64,000 bases of DNA from Glycine soja. Its lineage: Eukaryota; Streptophyta; Magnoliopsida; Fabales; Fabaceae. The DNA lies in contig NC_041019.1 of the NCBI RefSeq assembly GCF_004193775.1, positions 40,958,075-41,022,074 on the forward strand. The letters run 5' to 3'. A program made the translations under genes and the position numbers. This document shows, piece after piece, positions 1 to 10,314 of this stretch (the stretch's first letter is position 1; each line of letters opens with the position of its first letter). The notes below the pieces were generated by a model. That model was not told the DNA's origin. It was given only the letters and a program-made list of their open reading frames with translations, and searched no databases.

Positions 1-1210
1 CCATCACAAGAATACCAGTACCAATGAGATGATTATGCTTAAATAAATTGAAACATCCATTACCAAAATTAAAAGAGTATGCAGTAACATCAAGTTTAGA
101 TAATGAAACTAAATTCCTAGATAAACTAGGTACATAAGGAGTTTCCAGTAAATCTAAACGATGTCCAGTGTTGCGTTTTAAACAATAAATCTCAACTATT
201 TCCAATGGAGCTTTCACTTCATTCCCCATAAAAATGAACTTCTCATTTGGGCTTATGGTTTGGATTGTAAGGAATCTCTGCATAATGTTAGAAACATGAG
301 TCATACATCCAGAATTAATCCATCATGTATCATGGGAAACTACAGTTAAGTTTGATTCAAAACATACATGAGCATTAAGCTCACCATTCTTTTCGAACCA
401 AGACTTACACTTTAGGCAATTCTTTTGGAAATGTCTTAATTTCACAAAATTGACAATTATTGCCCTTTGATACCCTTCTTCTGGATTTGCAAAGAGTCGT
501 CATTGTTCTTTAATGACCCTTTGCCTTTATCATGCTTCTTCATAAATTTCTTTTCAAGCTCCTTGATTCCCTTGGTGGCTAACATAATAGACTAAGTGAC
601 TTCCTTGATTCTTAAGCCTCGTTTCTTCCTGATCTAACATACTGTGAAATTCATGCACATTCCATTTATCTTTCATGGTATTATAGTTCATTTAGAACAG
701 GCCAAACTCAGACAGTAATGAGTTTAGAATAAACTGAACAAGAAAGTTCTCATTCACAGCCATTATATTCCCAAGGTCTTAAGTCTTACTGTGATGTTTG
801 TCATCTCAATGACATGTTCATACATAGTACATGAACCATCGAACTTCATGGTGGTCAATGTACTCATTAATGTCCCAACAACAGACTTATCAGCTGTTTG
901 AGAATACTCTCCCACTAATCCTATAAACCTTTTAGCACTTTCGATTTTAGGGAGAGTTGTCTTAATACTGTCTGCAACAGTCATTCTCATCAACATTAGG
1001 CTAAGTCTGTTAGATCTTTCCCAAGTTTTATAATGAACTTTCTCTTCATTGCTACTAGCATCAATAATAGTAACAAACTTCTCTTCCAACATAGCAAGAT
1101 CATGATCAAAAACACTAAGGTGAAATTGGACTTGCTCATTTCTGTCAGAGAAGTTAAGCCCATTAAAATTAGTACAGATGATGCATAAGAATCCAATGAA
1201 TTCAAAACAT
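1..1210 (-). pseudogene. gag: Ty1/copia gag and start of pol, decayed, cut by window edge
   Basis: Retrotransposon capsid region and the beginning of pol. The frame at 1,092-763 reads as a UBN2-type copia gag, with segments such as YKTWERSNRLSLMLMRM and GTLMSTLTTMKFDGS. The residues before it (1,205-1,093) continue in another frame, so at least one frameshift is present. Around 415-480 the minus strand gives pieces of a CCHC zinc knuckle (CQFC, then GHFQKNC in a shifted frame). At about 60-180 it reads GHRLDLLETPYVPSLSRNL, typical of the GAG-pre-integrase domain. Integrase, RT and RNase H would lie beyond position 1. Neighbouring leader, PBS and LTR at 1,211-3,189 belong to the same element. 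Non-functional. Confidence 0.85.
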
Positions 1211-2706
1211 GTATTACATAATAAAATTCACATAAGTGTTTTGAGACATAAAATACATGTCATACATATGATTCATTCAAATAACGGACAATGTATATTG
1301 ATGTTCTCCTTTGGGTGATACACCAATACACAACATACAAACATAATGATGCTAATGAAATTTTAACATTATTTGGCAATTAAATATGCATCAATTAGTA
1401 GTATCTATTTCCTTTGGGCATATAAATAAAACTAATGATACACACAAATTGCCTACAATTATATTCATTAATTATAAGAACAACTAATCAACCTTTGGGC
1501 GATCAATAAATGCCTTATAACAATGAATTTCAATTACCCATAAACCAATAACCATATAATTTAGCATCCATTATTCTATGAGTAATCAAAATAATCATTA
1601 ATTTTGGAATTAAATAACCTTACAAATTTGGCCACTTTGGTGACTAACAAATTCAACATACATTTAATTCCAACCAAATATAATTGAAATATCATTAATT
1701 TGGAATTAAATAACCTTACAAATTTGGTCACTTTGGTGACTAACAAATTCAACATACATTTAATTCCAATCAATTATATATGGCCTGCACATACTTATTG
1801 CTATTAACAATTCATAGTCATTCTATTAATTTCATTCCAGGCCATAAAATAATATTTGTATTTATTTATGTTTTTGCATTCAAACACATTCAAGCAAATA
1901 TGTAGCATATACATATATTTACTGCTACCAATAATTTCAAAGCATTCACGTTAATTTAATTACAGGATATAAACTTTCAATCCTTCAATTACGTTTAATA
2001 ATAATTTCCAGAAAAAAAAACACAAGTGAGACTGAAAATAGCAAAATGGGTTGCAAATAGCAATATCCAAAATTTCTTATCTTCCCTCTTCTAGGAACGT
2101 AATGCAACGCAGCTTTTTCAATGAATTGGAATTGCAACTCACGCTTTCTTTCTCCATTATAAATAGATAGTGGCAGCCACAATGGCTTTTTCCAAATTTA
2201 CATAATATTTATACCCTGTAATCAACATAACATACGTGCTAGTGCTTTTCAAAAGTTGAAACTTACGCTCACAGTAACATGGCTTTCTCACATTATATGA
2301 CTTTTTCAAAACATTGGGAATTAAAAGGAAGCAAGCCCGTGAATGCTTTCTTCATGAATATATAAATAACCTTAATGGAATTAAATCTGGGCAGCTTCCT
2401 CCATTAAAAGTAAAAGCTTTCTCCATTAAAAAAAATGCAGCAGAAGCTTTCTTTTGAAATTTTTGTATATTCCTTTCATACAAAATCTCATACTTTGCAG
2501 TGGAAAAACATAATTAACGTGAAAGACACGTTATTAAAACATTAATTAAAAATACATGTAACACAAATTAAAATCCCTAAATTTCATAATTAGGTTTGAT
2601 GCATAATTTGATGAAATTAAATTATCCCTAAATTTCATAGTTAGGGTTCATGCATAATTGGGAAAAATTAAATCATTCTTGGAGAATCATAAATTTCATA
2701 ACACAT
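1211..2706 (-). other. Untranslated leader of the copia element
   Basis: AT-rich, no convincing coding frame, lying between the tRNA primer site and gag. It contains a tandem duplication of about 96 bp. An unusually long leader (about 1.5 kb) for a copia element. Confidence 0.6.
1597..1790. repeat. Two tandem copies of a ~96-bp unit
   Basis: The segment from GGAATTAAATAACC to CATTTAATTCCAA occurs at 1,606 and again at 1,702, an offset of 96 bp, with only a few differences. It lies in the leader of the copia element. Confidence 0.85.
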
Positions 2707-2718
2707 GCTCTGATACCA
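2707..2718 (-). other. Primer binding site (initiator tRNA-Met type)
   Basis: Minus strand TGGTATCAGAGC, the usual copia primer site, two bases from the inner LTR end. Confidence 0.9.
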
Positions 2719-2720
2719 CA

Positions 2721-3189
2721 TGTAAAAATTTCTTAAGGGGTTTCCTAGACTATCAATGATAGGAAACAACAGGATCTTGAAACCTATGGTTCTCACAAAC
2801 AATCAATAAACAACAATAGATAATGATGTGTACATTTCTCCATAGGAAGACTTGTACCTTTCTCCATAGGAACTTCTCTCCAGTGTACTTTGATTTTCTT
2901 GAAAGAAGAGAGAAATAAAATTTCACTTCCCTTGACCTTTCTTTTCTGCCTCTCTCCGTTCGTGATGGCTATGAGTGAGAGAGAGCATTTTTCTGGTCAG
3001 GAAGGGGACCTTATTTTACGTTAGTGGGTATTAAGCCCCTTTTATAATCACTACTCCCATCAAGTAGCAGTTAACCCTAGAAACTTCTCCTATTAAGTCC
3101 AATTACAATTTAGTCCTTAATCATTAATTATTTACTTATTAGTCCCTACATAAGTCACATGCCTCTCAAATGAGACATAAATTCTAACA
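2721..3189 (-). mobile_element. 5' LTR of the copia element (469 bp)
   Basis: Bounded by TGTAAAAATT on the left and TTCTAACA on the right, so on the minus strand it starts TGTTAGAA and ends TTTTTACA (TG...CA). It directly adjoins the PBS. The right flank (from 3,190) is a bromodomain gene remnant, so the element landed inside that gene copy. The partner LTR is outside the window. Confidence 0.85.
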
Positions 3190-3906
3190 AAGTAAAGATC
3201 TTCTCTCCAGGTTCCAAAGTGTGTGAGCTGAAAAATAAGAAGGGTTATTATGCGATGACAATGTGGGTTAACACCGAAAACCCATCAGAATCTTCTGTCA
3301 CTGATTCAAGAATTAATTTCAAGAACCGAAATGGCAACATGGGTTAGCACTAAAAACCCGTCGGGAGTATGTGAGTCGAAGAAAAAGAAGGAGGATACTG
3401 TGTGTGTGGAGTGCAAGAACAGAGAGAAGAAGAAGCGAAAGGTGGAGCACGTAATGACGATGTACCGTTGCAAGAAGATGCAATGCTGGGCGATGTTGAA
3501 GCGTTTGATGGTAGGAAGAGATGCGTGGGCTTTACAGAAGGATGTTCTTCATCCAAAGATTTTGTACGTTCTTGATAAGTCTGAAGCCATGAAAAAACCA
3601 AAGGGTTTGGAGGATATTGAGTCAAAGTTGAAGAATTCGGATTACTCAGAAGCTTATGAGTTTGTGGATGATGTGAGGCTGGTGTTGTCTTATGCATTGC
3701 AATACCCTCCAAGGAGTGAGGTTCATAGAACTGCAACAAGGATCCCCGAGGGTTTTGAGGTCAATTGGAAAACTATGAAGGAGAAGTGGATGCGTGAGGA
3801 AGAAGAGACAAACAAGATTTGCAAGAGGGAATTACATGTGTGTCCAAATGAAAGAAGTCAAGTGTGTAATCATCTCACAAAAAGGAGCAATATTTTTATG
3901 TGCTGA
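3190..3906 (+). pseudogene. Bromodomain protein gene copy B1, broken
   Basis: A copy of the gene that is open at 45,310 and 59,974. The promoter and first codons are lost to the copia insertion. A stretch from the GGTTC at about 3,210 to CCAAAG is deleted, and a 4-bp AATT duplication near 3,310 shifts the frame. The remaining frame 3,331-3,906 (191 aa) covers the basic linker and the bromodomain (residues about 58-152), including LDKSEAMKKPKGLEDIESKL and SYALQYPPRSEVHR. The position of the acetyl-lysine-binding Asn of most bromodomains is Pro (YPP in place of YNP), as in the other copies. Most likely not functional, though the truncated frame is open. Confidence 0.75.
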
Positions 3907-4700
3907 TTCAAAATAGCTTCTCACCACAAGTCAAGAAAGCTATGCCAATAAGGGTCATTATGAGCAACATGGACATTACCCCTCTTCAATAGTTTCATTT
4001 AATTACCTGGTTTATTCATTTTTATGTATAAAGTATCTATTCAATTTCACGTAAGAAGTTTCTACTGTTTCTATTTTGAGTTGTAAGATTACTCCTCAAT
4101 AATAAGACAATTCTGTTATGTTATGTTTGTTGTGTTCCGTATCTCCTTGATGTTCTTGACATGACTTTGAAAAACATTTTATTATTACGTAATAAAGCAG
4201 CACGGATTACAATTTATCAAGCAATTAACCCCAAATTGATTGATTATGGAAAGGACTTCATCAATACACTACTGTTGGTTCTCGATGAGTATCATCAAGT
4301 TGATTCCGTAGTATTTTTTTTAAGGGTTAAATAAGTTTTTAGTCAGTAAATTTGACCTACAAGCGTCACTGACTATGGTTGGTTGGAAAACCCTAGACTA
4401 TATGACCTACCTCACTACCTAAGCTGACTTTGTCTTTCTTGCCATGCACTCTAGGTCGACTAAGATTGGCACCCAACTATGTAGCATCGATAAATCCAAG
4501 ATTCATCTCATCTTGAAGAAGATATTTCATGCTCACGACACTAAATTTAAGACTGAATTTGGGAGCAGGCCAAGGTTCTTCATGCCAATAGCATTCAATA
4601 TCTTTATGGGTTTCCCCTACATCGCAAGTGTCAATGTGTCATTGCCCCTCAAAAGTGTGAAAGCCCCATGTTTGCTTATTTAGAGAAATTTGATGGGTTC
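3907..4700 (+). repeat. 3' flank of bromodomain copy B1, with unrecognised conserved segment
   Basis: Shares sequence with 46,108-46,835 and 60,769-61,496. It has no known gene. 4,455-4,640 stays open in all three copies on the plus strand (KIGTQLCSIDKSKIHLIL...) and is partly open on the minus strand. I do not recognise the protein on either strand. The similarity to the other copies ends near 4,630. Confidence 0.6.
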
Positions 4701-5030
4701 TCTATGATTTCAAAGAATATTTTCCCCTATAGAGACATCGGCCTAGGAATTTGAGCAGCATAGCACTTTCATGTTGTTGGCTCTCTTTAGTTTACCTTTG
4801 GAATATTCTACCAAGATCAAATTTTGGAGTCACCCACTATCCCCAAGTTGAACAACCTATGTTTGATATGCCTCCACCTGTTGATCCTGTGCACTTTTAT
4901 CCTAGAGTGTCGATCATGATGATATGTGCAATCACTACAACAAGTTGGACCACACCATTGATAAGTGATGGGCTTTCTGCTGCCACCCTCCTCACACTGT
5001 CGATAATGCAAAGGCTACTCCATAGAAGAC
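4701..5030. other. Unrecognised fragment unique to this block copy
   Basis: Not present in the other copies of the block. The plus frame 4,751-5,035 includes VEQPMFDMPPPVDPVHFYP. The minus frame includes DSVRRVAAESPSLINGVV, which runs into RAF sequence at about 5,040. Neither is recognised. Probably filler or a captured piece between two breakpoints. Confidence 0.4.
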
Positions 5031-5721
5031 CCTGAGTCATTGGATTTTCAGAGTAGACTCTTCTATCCTTTTGCATGGACCTTCCACCAAAAATTTCATC
5101 ACTGTAACCATCACTTGGATTAGCATGCAAGGGAGTCACTAATTCATTGCCAAGATTTTAGTCCAAATGCCTATGGAGCTTTTTGGGCCGACCGACATCC
5201 CCATGCTGATAAGGATGGGAGTCGCTTGACAATGTAGCAGCCACTTATTGAGGGTATATGCAATCCGCAGTTCTTATATTGGAGTATTGAGGATGTAGCT
5301 GAGCAGTAGCAAACGATGCATTGCTCTCAATACTTCCCTGGCATCAGTTGTTACCGAGCAATTGTATATAACCTGTTGCATTAATACCATCCTTGATCTC
5401 GAACAGAGAAGAAGCATTTGGAATTTTTGAAAAAACTGGAGCCAAATTCAATTCTGTCCCAAATGGACTGGTTTCATTTGTCAAACTTTTCCCACCAATG
5501 TTTGTCCAAGTAGGGTCTCCCATGCCGTTCACGACAACAACATATTGGTAATCGGGATCACTATGCCGAACAGCACTTACCTCTAACGATGATGTCTCTT
5601 CAAATTCACCCAAAGGAACTAAACATATTCTGAGTTGTTGAGAACCTTCATGCCTTTCAAGCCCATGGTATTCCTCCTTCATATTTTGAAGATCTTCATA
5701 AGAGAAAACAGATATTAGAAC
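5031..5721 (-). pseudogene. PB1/RAF-like kinase gene fragment F1
   Basis: Fragment of a plant B4-type RAF (MAPKKK-like) kinase gene. In the intact family a PB1 domain is followed by a long disordered linker and a C-terminal kinase. Here 5,682-5,344 begins at the very end of PB1 (MKEEYHGLERHEGSQQLRI) and runs into the linker (ASSLFEI...GYIQLLGNN). It then stops at 5,341 where copy F2 has Ser (TCA versus TGA). A block present in F2 between GIN and ATGYIQ is deleted. 5,139-5,040 retains NPSDGYSDEIFGGRSMQK. No kinase sequence remains. The right end is joined to retroelement gag near 5,721. Non-functional. Confidence 0.8.
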
Positions 5722-6066
5722 ATTTCTATGTAGGTGGCTAGATGAGCATAGGGATCCTCATTTGGTAGACCGTGGAAGAGTTATGAGAGAATGAGGATAA
5801 GAAATGTTGGCCGCTTGAACCTCCGACCTTGCAATGCTTGTGAAGAATTGTGGAGTTGCTGTACTAGAGTAGTCCTCTAGCGTCATTTGTCGTGCATGTT
5901 CCTCTTCCATTTGAATGTAGCTTTGTGGAGAGGGAGGAGGTGAGGTTTGACTTCTTCTTTGTGCTTCTTGTTCCCTTCTTTTTCTTGCAGCGTTGTTACG
6001 CCTGCAAGTGGCTTCAATTTCCATGTTGATAGGAGCTAAATCTCCAACTGCAGTTCTACCTCGCAT
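5722..6066 (-). pseudogene. gag: Athila-like gag 5' fragment fused to RAF F1
   Basis: N-terminal part of a Ty3/gypsy gag. Starting from the Met at 6,066 it reads INMEIEATCRRNNAARKRRE, then a Ser/Pro/Gln-rich stretch, then DYSSTATPQFFTSIARSEVQ and ANISYPHSLI. It ends at the sequence for AHLATYIEM, where it switches into a RAF intron. No PBS follows on the right in this copy; a second partial gag piece does. Confidence 0.8.
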
Positions 6067-6216
6067 ACAAAAAAATAAGCACTACCTTGCAAATTATGGA
6101 AGAAAAAAATGGAGAAGAAAAAGTTATGAGAGAATGAGGATAAGAAATGTTGGCCGCTTGAACCTTCGACCTTGCAATGCTTGTGTAGAATTGTGGAGTT
6201 GTTGTACTAGAGTAGG
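6067..6216 (-). repeat. Rearranged joint: second gag piece joined to LTR
   Basis: After the gag leader, the sequence at about 6,119-6,215 repeats gag sequence already seen at 5,782-5,874 (ATGAGAGAATGAGGATAAGA). It then passes directly into LTR sequence (TAGGACCTAGCATG). The PBS and the inner part of the LTR seen in other copies are missing. Confidence 0.7.
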
Positions 6217-7233
6217 ACCTAGCATGTCTTTTATTGCCTAGGATGTATGATTTTTGGATTTTTCTTTATCAATTAAGTGAATTTATGCCACCCACATTTA
6301 TTTGATTACTTGCCCCTGATGTCTCACGATGACAAGCCTATTTTACCTACCTATCTCCCAAATGCCTTTGTAAAGATTCAATAGATAAAATGCATGAAGC
6401 GTTGATTCTAGATGTGTGCTTTAATGCATAAGCATAATGTTGTCATCCTTTGTCTAGCAATGATTTCCTTATGACATCTTTTCTTTTTGTTCTATTAGAA
6501 GTTATCCTCTGTCGAGCGTCTAACTCCTAAAACTGATGCATGCATATTTTCTTTATATTTTTATGAAGAGTTACCCTCTGTCAAGCATCTAACCCCTAAC
6601 ATAATGTAAATATGAGTAATACATGAAATATAAATAAGGAAAGACAATAGGATAGAAAATACTTGTTGTATTGATAAATATGGAGGCGTCATACATCTCC
6701 ATGGCATTTTAGGTCTGTGACACCCTAACTAGGGGTTTAGCCTCTCTTGGCCATTGAGGGCCTTACACTGAAATGGGGTATAAGAATTGGTGGAGGAGAA
6801 GGGATGGAAGAAGGGAATAGAAAAAATGATGAGAGAAACAAGAGAATTCCCTAAGGAAGAGTTCTCAGGCTTTAGGTAGGTGTTGTAGAAGCAAAGCTTC
6901 ATGATGAATCAAGATTGATTCAAAGATGTTTTGATGATAACAAAGATTATAACAAAAGATGATGACAAAGGTGATGACAAAAAGCTCAAAGGTCAATCAG
7001 AGAATGAGTTCAAGATGTTCAAGATAGAATCTAGAACACTTCAAGATTCAAGAGGAAAGTTGATTTCAAGAATCAAGAATCAAGATTCAAGGATCAAGCT
7101 TCCAAGAATCAAGATAAAGATTCAAGAATCAAGAGAAGACTTAATCAAGATAAGTATGAAAAGGTTTATTCAAAAACTGAGTAGCACATGGTTTTTTCTC
7201 AAAACATGTTTACCAAAGAGTTTTTACTCTCTA

Positions 7234-7470
7234 GTAATCGATTACCAGATTGTTGTAATCGATTACCAGTAGCAAAATTGTTTTGAAAAAGTTTTCAAAT
7301 TGAATTTACAACGTTCCAATTAATTTCAAAAAGCTGTAATCGATTACAATATTTTGGTAATCGATTACCAGTGCCTTTGAACGTTGAAATTCAAATTCAA
7401 AAGTGAAGAGACACATCCTTTCACATAAAAGCTTTGTGTAATCGATTACACTAATTTGGTAATCGATTAC
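7234..7470. repeat. Six copies of palindrome GTAATCGATTAC
   Basis: Copies at 7,234, 7,255, about 7,336, 7,357, 7,438 and 7,459, mostly in pairs 21 bp apart, in the U3 part of the solo LTR upstream of its TATA box. Confidence 0.9.
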
Positions 7471-7799
7471 TAGTGATTGTTTTTGAATAAAATCAAATGA
7501 TGTAACTCTTCAAATAGTTTTTTGACTTTTTCAAATTGGTTTTAAGTTTTTCTAAAAGTCATAACTCTTCTAAATGGTTCTCGTGACCAGACATGAAGAG
7601 TCTATAAAAGCAAGGCTTTGTTTTGCATTTTTCAAGCATCTTGAACACTTATTCAGACAATCCTTTACAAGCCTTGAATCTCTTTGAACTTCTTCTTCTT
7701 TTTTGTACCAAAAGCTTTCTGAAGTTTTCTGGTTTTCTAAACCTTGAAAACTTGTGCTATTCATCTTTTCATTCTCTTCTCCCTTTGCCAAAAAGAATT

Positions 7800-8200
7800 C
7801 GCCAATGACTAACCGCCTGAATTCTTTTAGTGTCTCTCTTCTCCCTTTTCCAAAAGAACAAAGGACTAACCGCCTGAATTCTTTTGTGTCTCCCTTCTCC
7901 CTTGTCAAAGAATTCAAAACGACACAGTCTGAGAATTCTTTTGATTCTTCCCTTTCCCTTATACAAAAGTATTCAAAGGACTAACCGCCTGAGAATTCTT
8001 TTGTATCCTCATTCAGAAAGTATCAAAGGTTTAACCGCCTGAGATCTTTGTCTTAACACATTGGAGGGTATATCCTTTGTGGTACAAGTAGAGGGTACAT
8101 CTACTTGGGTTGTTGACTGAGAACAAGAGATGGTACATCTCTTGTGGAGGGTACATCCATTAGGTTCAAAGAGAACAAAGGAGGGTACATCCCTTGTGGA
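7800..8200 (+). repeat. Degenerate minisatellites within the solo LTR
   Basis: Two interlinked families: GACTAACCGCCTGAATTCTT units (about 7,806-8,045) and GGAGGGTACATCC units (about 8,063-8,190). Both also occur in the second solo LTR. They are downstream of the TATA box, so they would be in the transcribed part. Confidence 0.8.
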
Positions 8201-8870
8201 TCTTTGCTTGTAAAAGGATTTTTACAAGGTTGAAAGAAATCTCAAGGACCGCAGGTCACTTGGGGACTGGATGTAGGCACGGGTTGTTGCCGAACCAGTA
8301 TAAAAACTCTTGTGTGTTTGTCTCCTTCTTCCCTACTCTTTTACTTTCCGTTGTGCATTTTAATTTCTGCTTTTACTTTTGGTTAAGTTTCTCTTCTACT
8401 TCTTATTCTCTTAACAACATAAGTAAAAACCTTAGAAGAGTAAATTTTTAATTAGTAAAGGTTTAGGAATAATTAATTCAACCCCCCTTCTTAATTATTT
8501 TGAGGCCACTCGATCCAACTGGTGTGAGAGTGCTCTGAGACTCGTTGTGTTCTTTCTTCTTGGCTTGACTCTCTTTTTATAGTTGCTGAAGTGGATTCGA
8601 GCCTTCGTACTCACGCATAGCGCACTCTGCTCGCTCAGCGCAGGTGCATGTTTTCTAGCTCAGCACGTGTTGTGCACTGAGCGTGCCTTGGGCCAAGCCT
8701 GATGCTAAATCCTTAATTTTTCTTCGTAATTTCTATAGCTTTTTACTTTTAATCTCTCCAATTTTTATTCTTCTTAACAATTAAGCACAAATAAATGCAG
8801 AATAATTATTTTTAAAGACAATTTCACTTTATTTCTCACTAACAAAAACACATTTATTTAGCAGTAATGA

Positions 8871-10290
8871 GTATGACCCAAAATTGCTAACACTAAACCA
8901 TTAATAATGCCAAGAGATCAATAATGTAGCAGTCAACAATGACAAAATTCACAATTATACTGCTTTAGTTAAATCCTATAAGGCATTTATATTTCCACCA
9001 TATATATTTCTTTGGTTGCTACATGCACACACCGAAGATCCTTATACTAAAATGAATATCAAGTGATTCAAATGCTTTGGGTTAAATTTGTATTCTCTTC
9101 ATCTTTCATATCTCATGGAACAAACATAAAATCTAAATATTTATTAGAGGCTGAAAACATATTTTAGTGTAAAAAAAAATGTTAAACACATTTGCATTGT
9201 TTTCTCCTTTGTTTATTTGACCCCTTACGGTCTTTTTATCAATGTATTAAAAAGTCAATTTGTGTTAATCTATGTTTCCTTTTCAGCATATAAAATTGCT
9301 GTTGTCTTGTGTTTGTGTTTGCATAATTTAAATAGTCTACTCTTCTGTTTGATGTGCTTGTTGATGGGAATAGAGTATTTTCTCTTCTACTTTCAATGTT
9401 TTCACCTTTTTAAATTTTCATATTCTCAAAAGGTGATTTGAGCTTTTTGTTTTGTAATTGCTAAGCATGACTGAAAATGCATGCTCCCATTAGTTGGCCC
9501 AGAGAGTCAGGAAAGACATAAAAGTATTTTCAATCCCTGTGATAATTGATCCAACCTCTATATTACATACATATCCTCAAATAGTTTCTCCCATTATTTC
9601 AAGCTTCCTTGCAGCCAAAGGTAAATGAGAACTTTCTATAAAAGAACCATGAAAGTGACAAAAAAACTTATGTAAATTTAACATTTGTTACATTGAATAT
9701 GTATATAAGGAATGTAAAAAAAGTTATACAAATAGATTCAAATTTCAAATCTTGCTGGAGACAAAAAAATATTTTAATTTTATAAGAACAAAAAAATATA
9801 CTAAAATTTTTACAAGAACAAAGATAAAACTCAAAAATCTCTAATTTTATGAGGGTGAAAAATATATTTTGACTTTTTTATGTAGTCCAACTGTGTGAGA
9901 TAGTGAGAGATTGCAAGTGGTTGAGATATATATTAAAAATTATTTAATGAATAATATATTTTTTAATAAATATATTATTGCAATTAAGAATTAAAAAACT
10001 CAAGTACAAATTCAAAAAAATGAAAGATGCAGTCTAAATTTAAAGAATAAAATTATAAATATTTTAAATTATTAAAATTTATTTAATTACTATATTATTT
10101 ACTCAATTCAGTAACGTTTTTTGTTCCATGTAATGAAAGTTATAAAGCAATTATATTTTTAAGCTTTAAACATATTTATATAACCATCCTAGAAGTTTCG
10201 TGCAATTACACAAACATCTCTTTTTTTCCGATTATAGTTACTTTCCCATCAAGAGGATGTTAGTGTAACATACAAGAAGGTATTCATGTA
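8871..10290 (+). repeat. AT-rich flank C, copy 1 (truncated)
   Basis: Non-coding sequence that in complete copies (43,418-45,300; 58,088-59,965) forms the 5' flank of the bromodomain gene. This copy begins with GTATGACCC next to LTR L1. It stops at TATTCATGTA where the gypsy element's truncated LTR begins. No gene seen; short frames such as 9,217-9,441 are not supported. Confidence 0.7.
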
Positions 10291-10314
10291 TTTTGCCCCA
10301 AAGGATGTTAGTGT
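10291..10314. other. Filler sequence at a deletion joint
   Basis: The bases between the end of flank C and the truncated LTR, read together with the first LTR bases, contain AGGATGTTAGTGTAAC (10,302-10,317). This is a second copy of 10,254-10,269, only 48 bp upstream. It looks like templated filler from end joining. Confidence 0.65.

Larger units (their letters stand above)
6884..8520 (+). mobile_element. Solo LTR (1,637 bp), nested in LTR L1
   Basis: Starts TGTAGAAGC and ends GATCCAACT, flanked by the 5-bp direct repeat GGTGT (6,879-6,883 and 8,521-8,525). The uninterrupted target (TAGGTAGGTGTGAGAG) is seen at 43,040. It carries a TATA box (TATAAAA, 7,603-7,609) in the plus direction, and TTCAACCCCCCTTCTTAATTA near its end. 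A second member sits at 29,393-31,064. No internal region, PBS or PPT is present, so this is a solo LTR. The last base departs from the expected CA. The family is not identified; the end sequence suggests copia. Confidence 0.75.
6217..8870 (-). mobile_element. Athila-type LTR L1, inner end lost, interrupted by a solo LTR
   Basis: Matches the LTRs at 36,820 and 42,141. It includes the two CCTCTGTCGAGC-type repeats near 6,510 and 6,575, the U3 with AGCGC motifs (8,610-8,690) and the outer end GCAGTAATGA at 8,870. It is split by the 1,637-bp solo LTR at 6,884-8,520. The outer end is followed by GTATGACCC, the same flank as at L3, L6 and L8. Confidence 0.75.

Noticed and set aside
3350..3739. Antisense frame opposite the bromodomain gene (also 45,453-45,940 and 60,117-60,601)
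   Set aside because: Shadow of the coding strand; no start context or recognisable domain.
5993..6241. Plus-strand basic frame near each gag start (also 27,137, 31,486, 41,929, 49,893, 56,599)
   Set aside because: Antisense of the gag start and leader; no domain, and it crosses the primer site and LTR end.
6931..7272. Lys/Ile-rich 113-aa frame
   Set aside because: Translation of the AAGATTCAAGAATCAAG-type simple repeats at the start of the solo LTR.
9217..9441. Leu/Phe-rich small protein repeated at 28,146, 43,764 and 58,434
   Set aside because: Lies in non-coding flank C; frame lengths vary with small indels and the copy at 22,380 is broken.
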